Shown here piece after piece: positions 1 through 6,717 of a DNA stretch of 33,453 bases. Numbering within the stretch: position 1 is the first letter of the stretch; each line of letters starts with the position of its first letter. A model generated the notes under the pieces. The model was not told the DNA's origin. It was given only the letters and a program-made list of their open reading frames with translations, and did no database searches. A program made the translations under genes and the position numbers. Source of the DNA: an uncultured beta proteobacterium (GTDB lineage Bacteria; Pseudomonadota; Gammaproteobacteria; Burkholderiales; Burkholderiaceae_C); assembly GCA_903945325.1 (NCBI GenBank), contig CAJAVE010000264.1:1-33453 (forward strand), read 5' to 3'.

Positions 1-21
1 ATTGTGTTTAGAGCAAAGTAA
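1..21 (+). CDS. infA: Translation initiation factor IF-1, C-terminal end (partial)
   Basis: The first six codons read IVFRAK and are followed by TAA at 19-21. This matches the C-terminus I know for 72-residue betaproteobacterial IF-1 (ending ARIVFRAK), and infA normally lies directly upstream of rpmJ in this operon. Only the last six residues are inside the window, so the call rests on the tail sequence plus synteny. IF-1 binds the ribosomal A site during initiation. Confidence 0.65.
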   Translation: MVFRAK

Positions 22-81
22 ATAGCGCATGTTCCGCGCGAATCAAAGTCGGAACGGGGCGAAGGGTTTTAGGAGAGAAAT

Positions 82-195
82 ATGAAAGTTTCGGCTTCGG
101 TCAAGAAAATTTGCCGCAACTGCAAAATCATCCGACGCAAGGGCGTTGTGCGCGTGATCTGTACAGATCCACGTCACAAGCAGCGCCAGGGTTAA
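82..195 (+). CDS. rpmJ: 50S ribosomal protein L36
   Basis: This 37-residue, very basic protein is the smallest protein of the large ribosomal subunit. The zinc-ribbon ligands Cys11, Cys14, Cys27 and His32 are all present, so it is the zinc-binding form. AGGAG at 71-75 lies a few bases before the ATG at 82. It sits between the infA tail and rpsM, the standard order at the start of the alpha operon in beta- and gammaproteobacteria. It should be co-transcribed with the genes that follow, since no terminator is seen before rpsM. The length equals the usual family length. Confidence 0.97.
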   Translation: MKVSASVKKICRNCKIIRRKGVVRVICTDPRHKQRQG

Positions 196-219
196 TTGCA
201 AGAGTTTTAGAGGACGAAA

Positions 220-585
220 ATGGCACGTATCGCTGGCATCAATATTCCGCCGCAACAGCATTCCGAGATTGGCTTGACCGCCATTTTTGGTATCGGCCGC
301 ACCCGCGCTCGCAAAATTTGCGAAGCTTGTGGCATTGCTTATTCAAAAAAGGTCAAAGACTTGACTGATGGTGATCTGGAAAAAATCCGGGATCAAATCG
401 CTCAATTTACGATTGAAGGCGATTTGCGTCGTGAGACGACCATGAACATCAAGCGATTGATGGACATTGGTTGCTACCGCGGATTCCGTCATCGCCGTGG
501 GTTGCCCATGCGCGGTCAGCGTACCCGCACGAATGCTCGTACACGCAAAGGCCCGCGTAAGGCTGCTGCGTCTTTGAAGAAATAA
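220..585 (+). CDS. rpsM: 30S ribosomal protein S13
   Basis: This 121-residue protein of the 30S head contacts the P-site tRNA and the 50S subunit. It begins [10 protein letters not shown] and carries the S13 helix-two-turn-helix segment with FGIGRTRA around residues 23-30. The C-terminus is basic ([16 protein letters not shown]) and reaches the decoding region. Length is close to the E. coli protein (118). GAGG at 210-213 precedes the ATG. It lies 24 bp after rpmJ and 19 bp before rpsK, consistent with one transcript. In E. coli the S4 translational operator overlaps the start of rpsM; no comparable structure is obvious in the short leader here. Confidence 0.98.
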   Translation: MARIAGINIPPQQHSEIGLTAIFGIGRTRARKICEACGIAYSKKVKDLTDGDLEKIRDQIAQFTIEGDLRRETTMNIKRLMDIGCYRGFRHRRGLPMRGQRTRTNARTRKGPRKAAASLKK

Positions 586-604
586 CAGGGATTGAGAAAC
601 CACC

Positions 605-1009
605 ATGGCAAAAGCTCCCGCCAATAATGCAGCGCAACGCGTTCGCAAAAAAGTCCGTAAGAATGTTGCGGACGGTATTGCACACGTGCATGCATCGTTC
701 AACAACACCATCATCACGATCACCGATCGCCAGGGAAATGCCTTGTCGTGGGCGTCGTCGGGTGGTCAAGGTTTCAAAGGCTCTCGCAAGTCCACGCCGT
801 TTGCTGCCCAGGTAGCTTCCGAAGTGGCCGGTCGTGCAGCTCTAGACCAGGGCATCAAGAACCTTGACGTTGAAATCAAGGGGCCTGGTCCTGGTCGGGA
901 ATCCTCGGTACGTGCCTTGGCAGCACTGGGTATTCGCATCAACATGATTGCTGATGTGACTCCAGTTCCCCATAACGGCTGCCGTCCTCAGAAACGCCGT
1001 CGTATCTGA
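605..1009 (+). CDS. rpsK: 30S ribosomal protein S11
   Basis: This 134-residue platform protein of the 30S subunit interacts with S6/S18, h23-h24 rRNA and the mRNA exit region. The sequence contains the S11 signatures [15 protein letters not shown] (about residues 27-41) and [15 protein letters not shown] at the very C-terminus. It is slightly longer than the 129-residue E. coli protein because of a lysine-rich N-terminal tail. The 19-bp gap after rpsM and shared orientation support co-transcription. A 114-bp gap with two hairpins separates it from rpsD, which is unusual inside this otherwise tight operon. Confidence 0.98.
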   Translation: MAKAPANNAAQRVRKKVRKNVADGIAHVHASFNNTIITITDRQGNALSWASSGGQGFKGSRKSTPFAAQVASEVAGRAALDQGIKNLDVEIKGPGPGRESSVRALAALGIRINMIADVTPVPHNGCRPQKRRRI

Positions 1010-1058
1010 TTGCTTTTGCAGTCCGGATCCTTCGCATTTAGTTTTTAACAAGCCCACC

Positions 1059-1099
1059 GCCAGCAGCAATCGCTGTTGGCTCCCGCACCTATGGTGCGG
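1059..1099 (+). promoter_or_regulatory. Tandem hairpins in the rpsK-rpsD spacer
   Basis: Two adjacent stem-loops lie just before rpsD. The first has arms 1059-1067 (GCCAGCAGC) and 1072-1080 (GCTGTTGGC) with loop AATC: nine pairs including one G-U. The second has arms 1083-1089 (CCGCACC) and 1093-1099 (GGTGCGG) with a three-base loop: seven perfect pairs. Neither is followed by a T run, so they are unlikely to be terminators. The structures end 12 bases before the AAGGAAG Shine-Dalgarno of rpsD. A role in mRNA processing or S4 autoregulation is inference only. Confidence 0.55.
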
Positions 1100-1123
1100 C
1101 AGATGACAGAAAAGGAAGATCAA

Positions 1124-1747
1124 GTGGCACGCTACCTCGGCCCCAAGGCCAAACTATCCCGCCGTGAAGGCACTGACCTGTTTCTCAAGAGCGCCCGTCG
1201 CGCCATAGGCGACAAGGCCAAGTTCGACTCCAAACCCGGTCAGCACGGGCGCACCTCCGGTGCCCGTACATCGGATTACGGTCTGCAGTTGCGCGAAAAG
1301 CAGAAGGTCAAGCGCATGTATGGTGTGCTGGAGCGTCAGTTCCGCCGCTACTTCGAGGAAGCTGACCGCCGCAAGGGAAATACCGGTGCCAACTTGTTGT
1401 TCCTGTTGGAATCGCGCCTGGACAATGTTGTCTATCGAATGGGCTTTGGTTCCACCCGCGCAGAAGCGCGCCAGATGGTTTCCCACAAGGCGATCACGGT
1501 CAATGGTAGCTCGGTGAACATTCCATCGTACATGGTTAAGGCTGGTGATCTGGTCTCCGTGCGCGAAAAGTCCAAAAAGCAAAACCGCGTAGTCGAAGCT
1601 TTGCAGTTGGCCCAACAGGTCGGTATGCCGGCGTGGGTTGAGGTCAATCTTGAAAAGGCTGAAGGCACTTTCAAGGCTGTGCCTGATCGTGACCAGTTTG
1701 GCGCAGACATCAACGAATCGTTGATCGTCGAATTGTATTCACGCTAG
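1124..1747 (+). CDS. rpsD: 30S ribosomal protein S4
   Basis: S4 is a primary 16S rRNA-binding protein that nucleates 30S assembly; in E. coli it also represses translation of the alpha operon. I start it at GTG 1124 because this gives 207 residues beginning (M)[15 protein letters not shown], matching the family, with AAGGAAG at 1112-1118 as ribosome binding site. The open frame extends upstream to a TTG at 1076, but the extra 16 residues are not S4-like and overlap the hairpins. The N-terminal S4 domain is followed by the RNA-binding S4 fold around residues 97-157 ([26 protein letters not shown]). It lacks the N-terminal Cys cluster of zinc-binding S4 proteins. Confidence 0.96.
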   Translation: MARYLGPKAKLSRREGTDLFLKSARRAIGDKAKFDSKPGQHGRTSGARTSDYGLQLREKQKVKRMYGVLERQFRRYFEEADRRKGNTGANLLFLLESRLDNVVYRMGFGSTRAEARQMVSHKAITVNGSSVNIPSYMVKAGDLVSVREKSKKQNRVVEALQLAQQVGMPAWVEVNLEKAEGTFKAVPDRDQFGADINESLIVELYSR

Positions 1748-1772
1748 TTGCGTTTGAATTGTTGAAATCGTT

Positions 1773-1800
1773 CCTTGGCCGTGGGGCACTACGGTCAAGG
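1773..1800 (+). promoter_or_regulatory. Stem-loop between rpsD and rpoA
   Basis: Arms CCTTGGCCGT (1773-1782) and ACGGTCAAGG (1791-1800) can form a ten-pair stem with one G-U pair and an eight-base loop. There is no T tract after it, so it does not look like an intrinsic terminator; rpoA must be expressed through it or from a promoter after it. It may be an mRNA processing or stability element. The rpoA Shine-Dalgarno GAGAGGAAG lies 40 bases further on. Confidence 0.5.
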
Positions 1801-1854
1801 TGCTTCACCAGCCTTACCGACGTAACGAGTCGGGGGTATTGAGAGGAAGTCTGC

Positions 1855-2844
1855 ATGCAAAACAGTTTGCTAAAACCCAAATCCATCAGTGTTGAGCAAC
1901 TTGGCACGAACCGCGCCAAAGTAGCTCTGGAGCCGTTTGAGCGTGGCTACGGTCACACGCTCGGAAATGCTCTTCGCCGCGTGTTGTTGTCTTCCATGCC
2001 TGGCTTTGCCGCCACAGAAGTGACCATCGCTGGTGTGTTGCACGAGTACTCCTCAATCGATGGCGTTCAAGAAGACGTCGTCAATATTTTGTTGAATCTG
2101 AAGGGCGTTGTCTTCAAGTTGCACAACCGCGATGAAGTCACTCTGAGCCTGCGCAAAGATATTGAAGGGGTGGTTACAGCCGCTGATATCCAAACACCGC
2201 ACGATGTGGAAGTCATCAACCCGGGTCATATCATCGCCAACCTGTCCCATGGCGGCAAGTTGGATATGCAGATCAAGGTTGAAAAGGGTCGTGGTTATGT
2301 GCCCGGCACGATGCGCCGTCACGCCGATGAGCCTAACAAGTCTATTGGCCGTATTGTTTTGGACGCCTCGTTCTCGCCGGTCAAGCGCGTGAGCTACACC
2401 GTAGAGAGCGCACGTGTTGAACAGCGTACCGATCTGGATAAGCTGGTTGTCGAAATCGAAACCAATGGGGCCATTTCTGCTGAAGACGCGGTTCGCGCTT
2501 CCGCCAAAATTTTGGTTGAACAACTGGCTGTGTTCGCACAGTTGGAAGGCAGTGAATTGGCCGCATTTGATGCGCCCGCACCACGCGGCAATACGCAATT
2601 CGACCCCATCCTGCTGCGCCCTGTGGACGAGTTGGAATTGACGGTTCGATCCGCCAATTGTCTGAAGGCCGAAAACATCTATTACATCGGTGACCTGATC
2701 CAGCGTACCGAGAATGAACTGCTCAAGACACCCAATTTGGGGCGCAAGTCTCTCAATGAAATCAAGGAAGTTTTGGCTTCCCGCGGTCTGACACTGGGTA
2801 TGAAGCTGGAAAGCTGGCCACCCGCAGCGTTGGAAAAGCGTTAA
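1855..2844 (+). CDS. rpoA: DNA-directed RNA polymerase alpha subunit
   Basis: This 329-residue protein has the same length as E. coli RpoA. The N-terminal domain (about 1-235) dimerises and scaffolds beta and beta-prime assembly; it contains the conserved [20 protein letters not shown] segment near residues 31-50. A linker leads to the C-terminal domain (about 250-320) with [18 protein letters not shown]. That stretch carries the arginine and surrounding residues known to contact UP elements and activators. GAGAGGAAG at 1841-1849 precedes the ATG. It is the fifth complete gene of the alpha operon here, 107 bp after rpsD. Confidence 0.98.
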   Translation: MQNSLLKPKSISVEQLGTNRAKVALEPFERGYGHTLGNALRRVLLSSMPGFAATEVTIAGVLHEYSSIDGVQEDVVNILLNLKGVVFKLHNRDEVTLSLRKDIEGVVTAADIQTPHDVEVINPGHIIANLSHGGKLDMQIKVEKGRGYVPGTMRRHADEPNKSIGRIVLDASFSPVKRVSYTVESARVEQRTDLDKLVVEIETNGAISAEDAVRASAKILVEQLAVFAQLEGSELAAFDAPAPRGNTQFDPILLRPVDELELTVRSANCLKAENIYYIGDLIQRTENELLKTPNLGRKSLNEIKEVLASRGLTLGMKLESWPPAALEKR

Positions 2845-2925
2845 TTTTTTTCGAACCTTCAGGGGTTCCACGCAAAGGGCAGTACCTGATACGGCTGCTC
2901 ATTTATAACTCAAAGGAAATCTACC

Positions 2926-3321
2926 ATGCGTCACGGACACGGATTACGTAAACTTAACCGCACCAGCTCACACCGTCTGGCTATGCTGCGCAACATGATG
3001 AACTCTCTCATTGAGCACGAAGTCATCAAAACCACAGTACCCAAGGCCAAGGAACTGCGTCGCGTAGTTGAGCCAATGATCACTCTGGCTAAAGAAGCAA
3101 CTGTTGCCAACCGTCGTCTGGCGTTTGACCGCCTGCGCGATCGTGATAGCGTAACCAAGTTGTTTAACGACCTGGGACCCCGTTTCGCTGCTCGTCCAGG
3201 TGGCTACACGCGTATCTTGAAAATGGGTTTCCGCGTTGGTGACAATGCGCCTATGGCTTTGGTTGAACTGGTTGATCGCCCCGCTGTAGCCGAAGTAAAT
3301 CCTGAAGAAGCCGCTGAATAA
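2926..3321 (+). CDS. rplQ: 50S ribosomal protein L17
   Basis: This 131-residue large-subunit protein lies near the peptide exit tunnel. It begins [20 protein letters not shown], the conserved L17 N-terminus, and has the typical [18 protein letters not shown]-terminal strand. The acidic tail EVNPEEAAE is common in proteobacterial L17. AAAGGA at 2912-2917 is the likely ribosome binding site. It closes the alpha operon. The stop codon at 3319-3321 lies only 18 bp from an initiator tRNA gene, and no rho-independent terminator lies between them, so read-through into the tRNA is possible. Confidence 0.98.
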   Translation: MRHGHGLRKLNRTSSHRLAMLRNMMNSLIEHEVIKTTVPKAKELRRVVEPMITLAKEATVANRRLAFDRLRDRDSVTKLFNDLGPRFAARPGGYTRILKMGFRVGDNAPMALVELVDRPAVAEVNPEEAAE

Positions 3322-3323
3322 GC

Positions 3324-3329
3324 TATAAT
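3324..3329 (+). promoter_or_regulatory. Candidate -10 box of the tRNA-fMet gene
   Basis: A perfect TATAAT lies directly after the rplQ stop and 10 bases before the mature 5-prime end of the tRNA, the right distance for a tRNA promoter. No good -35 hexamer is seen at 16-18 bp spacing; the corresponding bases are inside rplQ codons. The call is therefore position plus a consensus -10 only. Confidence 0.45.
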
Positions 3330-3339
3330 TGAAATCTAC

Positions 3340-3416
<77 letters not shown>

Positions 3417-3442
3417 ATAAAGACGGGGTTCTCCCTGCAAGT

Positions 3443-3469
3443 AAACGCCAACTTAATGTTGGCGTTTTT
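3443..3469 (+). terminator. Rho-independent terminator after tRNA-fMet
   Basis: Arms AAACGCCAAC (3443-3452) and GTTGGCGTTT (3458-3467) form a perfect ten-pair stem with a five-base loop TTAAT, ending in a T tract (3465-3469). It probably ends both the tRNA transcript and any read-through from the alpha operon. Confidence 0.85.
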
Positions 3470-3782
3470 CATTTGTGCCCATACCGTGCCCACGACTATT
3501 TGCGACAGTCTTCTTCGGACCATTGGGGCTGTGCCCGTAGTAGTGGTACAGGTCAAGTCCTCAACCACTCAGACCCAATGGAGCCTCCATGATCGCCAAC
3601 CGCCTATTCGTCTACGGCACATTGGCACCCGCCTGACTCGACAGCGGATCGACCGTCCAAGCATCTGTGGACTCCCTTAGTGAAGCTTACTCTCGCGGCC
3701 AAGTGGCGCCAGGACTGCACATGAGGAAGTGAAGTAGCGCCTACCACCAACAAGTCGCAATTCAATTCATACTCTGTCACAA
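3470..3782. other. Gene-poor spacer after the tRNA, with one relic
   Basis: No convincing intact gene was found on either strand between the tRNA terminator and the operator at 3783. Open frames here are short or cross the tRNA. The only recognisable item is the gamma-glutamylcyclotransferase-like N-terminus at 3589-3636. The stretch looks like decayed coding DNA next to a tRNA, a common integration site. However, no second copy of the tRNA 3-prime end and no integrase are visible, so an island scar is only a possibility. Confidence 0.5.
3589..3636 (+). pseudogene. Relic of a gamma-glutamylcyclotransferase-like gene
   Basis: An ATG opens a 15-codon frame reading MIANRLFVYGTLAPA before TGA. 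RLFVYGTLAP is the first strand and substrate-loop motif of the GGCT/AIG2-like family, whose members usually start exactly this way and run about 110-150 residues. Nothing clearly homologous continues in any frame downstream, although the region to about 3730 stays open in another frame. I read it as the 5-prime remnant of a broken gene. The match covers only about ten residues, so it could also be chance. Confidence 0.35.
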
Positions 3783-3804
3783 TTGACGTTTACGTAAACG
3801 TCAA
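3783..3804. promoter_or_regulatory. Perfect 22-bp palindromic operator before the thiolase
   Basis: The half site TTGACGTTTAC is followed immediately by its exact reverse complement GTAAACGTCAA, giving 22 bp with perfect dyad symmetry and no spacer. It ends 21 bp before the thiolase ATG. Its form, ACGT-rich and built on a TTGAC start, resembles operators I recall for MerR-family LiuR regulators of leucine/isovalerate degradation genes. That identification is from memory and uncertain. No liuR gene is in the window. Confidence 0.7.
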
Positions 3805-3825
3805 GTCTCAACAGGAGCAAAAAGC

Positions 3826-5007
3826 ATGTCCGATTCCATCGTTATCGTCGGCGCAGCCCGAACCCCCATGGGCGCTTTCCAGGGTGATTTTTCCAGCCTC
3901 GCGGCACACGACCTGGGTGGCGCGGCCATCCGGGCGGCGGTAGAGCGTGCCGGCATTTCTCCTGATTTGGTGACCGAAGTTTTGTTCGGCAACTGCCTGA
4001 TGGCGGGCCAGGGCCAGGCGCCAGCGCGCCAGGCCGGCTTCAAGGGCGGCTTGCCCAAGAGCGCGGGTGCGGTGACCTTGTCCAAGATGTGTGGCTCTGC
4101 CATGCGTGCAGCCATGTTTGCCAACGACATGCTGATTGCTGGCAGCCACGAGGTGCTGGTGGCCGGTGGCATGGAGAGCATGACCAATGCTCCCTACCTG
4201 ATGCTGAAAGGCCGCGGCGGCTACCGCATCGGCCACGACCGTATTTTTGACCACATGATGCTGGACGGCCTGGAAGACGCGTATGAGGCCGGCCGCTCCA
4301 TGGGTACATTTGGCGAAGACTGCGCCGCCAAATATAGCTTCACCCGCGCCGAGCAGGATGCGTTTGCCACGGCCAGCGTGCAGCGCGCCAAGGCCGCTAC
4401 CGAATCCGGCGCGTTTGCTGCCGAAATCACCCCGGTCACGGTCAAGGGCCGTGGCGGCGAGGTGGTGGTGTCCATCGACGAAGGCCCCGGCAAGGTCAAG
4501 CTGGACAAGATTCCCACCCTGAAGCCCGCGTTCAAGAAGGACGGCACCATCACCGCCGCCAGCAGTTCCAGCATCAACGATGGCGCGGCTGCCTTGGTGA
4601 TGATGAAGGAAAGCACCGCCGCCAGGCTGGGCTGCAAGCCGCTGGCCCGTATCGTGGCGCATGCCACCCACGCGCAGGAGCCTGAGTGGTTTGCCACTGC
4701 ACCGGTGGGGGCCACTCAAAAAGCCCTGGCCAAGGCTGGCTGGGCCGTGGGCGATGTGGACCTGTGGGAAGTGAACGAAGCGTTTGCCGTCGTGCCCATG
4801 GCGCTGATGAAAGAGCTGAACGTGCCGCACGACAAGGTCAACGTGAACGGCGGCGCTTGCGCCCTGGGTCACCCGATTGGCGCATCCGGCGCGCGCATCA
4901 TGGTCACGCTGATGTATGCCTTGCAGGCGCGTGGGCTCAAGAAAGGCCTGGCGACGCTGTGCATTGGCGGCGGCGAGGCGACCGCTGTGGCGCTGGAAAT
5001 GCTATAA
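3826..5007 (+). CDS. Acetyl-CoA C-acyltransferase (thiolase II type)
   Basis: This 393-residue thiolase condenses or cleaves acetoacetyl-CoA or longer 3-ketoacyl-CoA. The nucleophile Cys89 lies in SKMCGSAM, His349 in GGACALGHPIGASGAR, and the acid/base Cys379 in CIGGGEA; NEAF is also present. All catalytic elements are intact and the length is typical. It is the first gene after the 22-bp palindrome and is followed by an acyl-CoA dehydrogenase 45 bp away, so a role in branched-chain or fatty acyl-CoA catabolism is likely. AGGAGC at 3812-3817 precedes the ATG. Its last two codons and stop lie inside the first copy of the 57-bp repeat. Confidence 0.93.
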   Translation: MSDSIVIVGAARTPMGAFQGDFSSLAAHDLGGAAIRAAVERAGISPDLVTEVLFGNCLMAGQGQAPARQAGFKGGLPKSAGAVTLSKMCGSAMRAAMFANDMLIAGSHEVLVAGGMESMTNAPYLMLKGRGGYRIGHDRIFDHMMLDGLEDAYEAGRSMGTFGEDCAAKYSFTRAEQDAFATASVQRAKAATESGAFAAEITPVTVKGRGGEVVVSIDEGPGKVKLDKIPTLKPAFKKDGTITAASSSSINDGAAALVMMKESTAARLGCKPLARIVAHATHAQEPEWFATAPVGATQKALAKAGWAVGDVDLWEVNEAFAVVPMALMKELNVPHDKVNVNGGACALGHPIGASGARIMVTLMYALQARGLKKGLATLCIGGGEATAVALEML

Positions 5008-5057
5008 ATTCAATAGCTGGTTACGCATATTTAACGCGGGCTGGAGGCCAATTTGAT
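5001..5057 (+). repeat. Dispersed 57-bp repeat, copy A
   Basis: This copy aligns without gaps to 24410-24466 (about 41 of 57 bases identical by hand count) and to the reverse complement of 26044-26100. The shared core is ATAGCTGG-TT-CGCA followed by CTGGAGG about ten bases later. It covers the end of the thiolase gene, the whole spacer, and the TTG start of the next gene. The CTGGAGG at 5041-5047 is that gene's Shine-Dalgarno. Similar intergenic repeats are, as I recall, abundant in Comamonadaceae. Confidence 0.75.
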
Positions 5058-6186
5058 ACTTACCCAAGACCAGGAAATGGTGCGCGACGCGGTTCGTGCA
5101 TTCGCACAGGCTGAGTTGTGGCCCAACGCCGCCAAGTGGGACAAGGAACACCACTTTTCCAAAGAGGCACACCAGGGCCTGGCCGCGCTGGGTGCCTACG
5201 GCATCTGCGTGTCCGAAGAGCAGGGTGGTGCCGGCCTGGACTACCTGACGCTGGCGCTGGTGCTGGAAGAAATTGCAGCCGGTGACGGTGGCACCAGCAC
5301 GGTCATCAGCGTGACCAATTGCCCGGTGAATGCCATCCTGATGAAGTTCGGCAATGCGCAACAAAAGAAGCAATGGCTGGAGCCGCTGGCGCAGGGAAAG
5401 CTGCTGGGCGCCTTCTGCCTGACCGAGCCGCATGTGGGGAGCGATGCCTCGTCATTGCGCACGACTGCGGTGCTGCATGGTGATGAATACGTCATCAATG
5501 GCGTCAAGCAGTTCATCACCAGCGGCAAGAACGGTGATGTGGCCATCGTGATTGCGGTTACCGACAAGGGTGCCGGCAAGAAGGGCATGAGCGCCTTTCT
5601 GGTGCCCACCAATGCTCCTGGCTACGTGGTGGCGCGTATTGAAGACAAGTTGGGCCAGCACAGCAGCGACACCGCGCAGATCAATTTCGACAACTGTCGC
5701 ATCCCCGCCGAAAACCTGATTGGCAAAGAGGGCGAAGGCTACGGCATCGCCCTCGGTGGGCTGGAAGGCGGGCGCATTGGCATAGCCGCGCAGAGCGTGG
5801 GCATGGCGCGCAGCGCGCTCGATGTAGCGGTGGCGTATGCGAAGGACCGCCAGAGCTTTGGCCAGCCCATCTTCAACCACCAGGCGGTGGGTTTCCGTTT
5901 GGCCGATTGCGCCACGCAACTGGAAGCCGCGCGCCAGCTGATCTGGCACGCCGCGTCGTTGCGCGATGCCGGCCGACCCTGCTTGAGAGAAGCCGCCATG
6001 GCCAAGCTGTTCGCCAGCGAAATGGCCGAGAAGGTATGCAGCGCCGCCATCCAGACACTGGGCGGTTACGGTTATGTGAGCGACTTTCCGCTGGAGCGCA
6101 TTTACCGCGACGTGCGCGTCTGCCAGATTTATGAAGGCACGAGCGACGTGCAGAAGATCATCATCCAGCGTTCGCTGGCAGGGTAG
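5053..6186 (+). CDS. Acyl-CoA dehydrogenase, short/branched-chain type
   Basis: This 377-residue FAD enzyme oxidises an acyl-CoA to the 2-enoyl-CoA and passes electrons to ETF. It has the N-terminal helical domain, the beta domain with FCLTEPHVGSDASSL and QFITSGKNGDV, and the C-terminal helical domain with the catalytic glutamate Glu361 in IYEGTSDVQ. The substrate is not decided by sequence alone. I start at TTG 5053: it gives MILTQDQEMVRDAV, the expected N-terminus, and GGAGG at 5043-5047 is well placed. Both the Shine-Dalgarno and the start codon belong to the 57-bp repeat. It is probably co-transcribed with the thiolase upstream and the rhodanese downstream. Confidence 0.93.
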   Translation: MILTQDQEMVRDAVRAFAQAELWPNAAKWDKEHHFSKEAHQGLAALGAYGICVSEEQGGAGLDYLTLALVLEEIAAGDGGTSTVISVTNCPVNAILMKFGNAQQKKQWLEPLAQGKLLGAFCLTEPHVGSDASSLRTTAVLHGDEYVINGVKQFITSGKNGDVAIVIAVTDKGAGKKGMSAFLVPTNAPGYVVARIEDKLGQHSSDTAQINFDNCRIPAENLIGKEGEGYGIALGGLEGGRIGIAAQSVGMARSALDVAVAYAKDRQSFGQPIFNHQAVGFRLADCATQLEAARQLIWHAASLRDAGRPCLREAAMAKLFASEMAEKVCSAAIQTLGGYGYVSDFPLERIYRDVRVCQIYEGTSDVQKIIIQRSLAG

Positions 6187-6222
6187 TATCAAGCCCCCTA
6201 CAGTTGGCCACAGGAGTAACCG

Positions 6223-6645
6223 ATGCCTATTACCAAATCTTCGCGCGACCTCGTTGACGAGGCCATGGAAGAAATCCGCACCTACACCGTGGCTGAAGTG
6301 CTGTCGCGGCTGAATGACCCCAAGACCCTGCTGGTCGATATTCGCGACATCCGCGAGCTGGCGCACGGTGCCGTGGTGGGCGCGTTCCATGCGCCACGCG
6401 GCATGCTGGAGTTCTGGGTGGACCCGGCATCGCCCTACTACAAGCCGGTTTTTGGTGATGAGACCAAGGAGTACATCCTGTTCTGCGGCGCTGGCTGGCG
6501 CAGCGCCCTGACGGCCAAGGCGCTACAGGACATGGGCATGACCAATGTGGCCCACATCGATGGCGGCTATACCGAGTGGGTTAAACAGGGCGCGCCAACT
6601 GAAACGCTGGAAGCGCAAAAAGCCCGCCGCCCAGCTAAGACCTGA
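6223..6645 (+). CDS. Single-domain rhodanese-like protein
   Basis: This 140-residue cytosolic protein has one rhodanese domain (about residues 18-125). The active-site loop is CGAGWR with Cys88 as the persulfide-carrying residue; DIRD-RE at 39-45 and the C-terminal GGYTEW motif are also typical. Such domains move sulfane sulfur from thiosulfate or persulfides to acceptors. The partner is unknown. It lies 36 bp after the acyl-CoA dehydrogenase, with AGGAG at 6211-6215. It lies 72 bp before aidB, so it may belong to the same transcript although its chemistry is not obviously part of acyl-CoA oxidation. Confidence 0.88.
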   Translation: MPITKSSRDLVDEAMEEIRTYTVAEVLSRLNDPKTLLVDIRDIRELAHGAVVGAFHAPRGMLEFWVDPASPYYKPVFGDETKEYILFCGAGWRSALTAKALQDMGMTNVAHIDGGYTEWVKQGAPTETLEAQKARRPAKT

Positions 6646-6717
6646 GGCAAAACCCGAAGCCTGGTTCGGACTTGTTTGCCGTTGCCGAGTGGCTGAATCT
6701 GACTGACGGAGACTGTG

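Noticed and set aside
1076-1123. TTG start for rpsD 16 codons upstream
   Set aside because: The added residues are not S4-like, lie partly in a hairpin, and the GTG at 1124 gives the exact family length with a good Shine-Dalgarno.
2845-2876. T run after rpoA with a small GAACC/GGTTC stem as a terminator
   Set aside because: The T run precedes the stem on the plus strand, so it cannot work as a rightward terminator, and rplQ continues the operon.
3808-4872. 354-codon open frame on the minus strand across the thiolase gene
   Set aside because: It mirrors a strongly conserved thiolase with intact catalytic residues; the translation is His/Gly/Ala-rich and resembles no family. It is a by-product of high GC.
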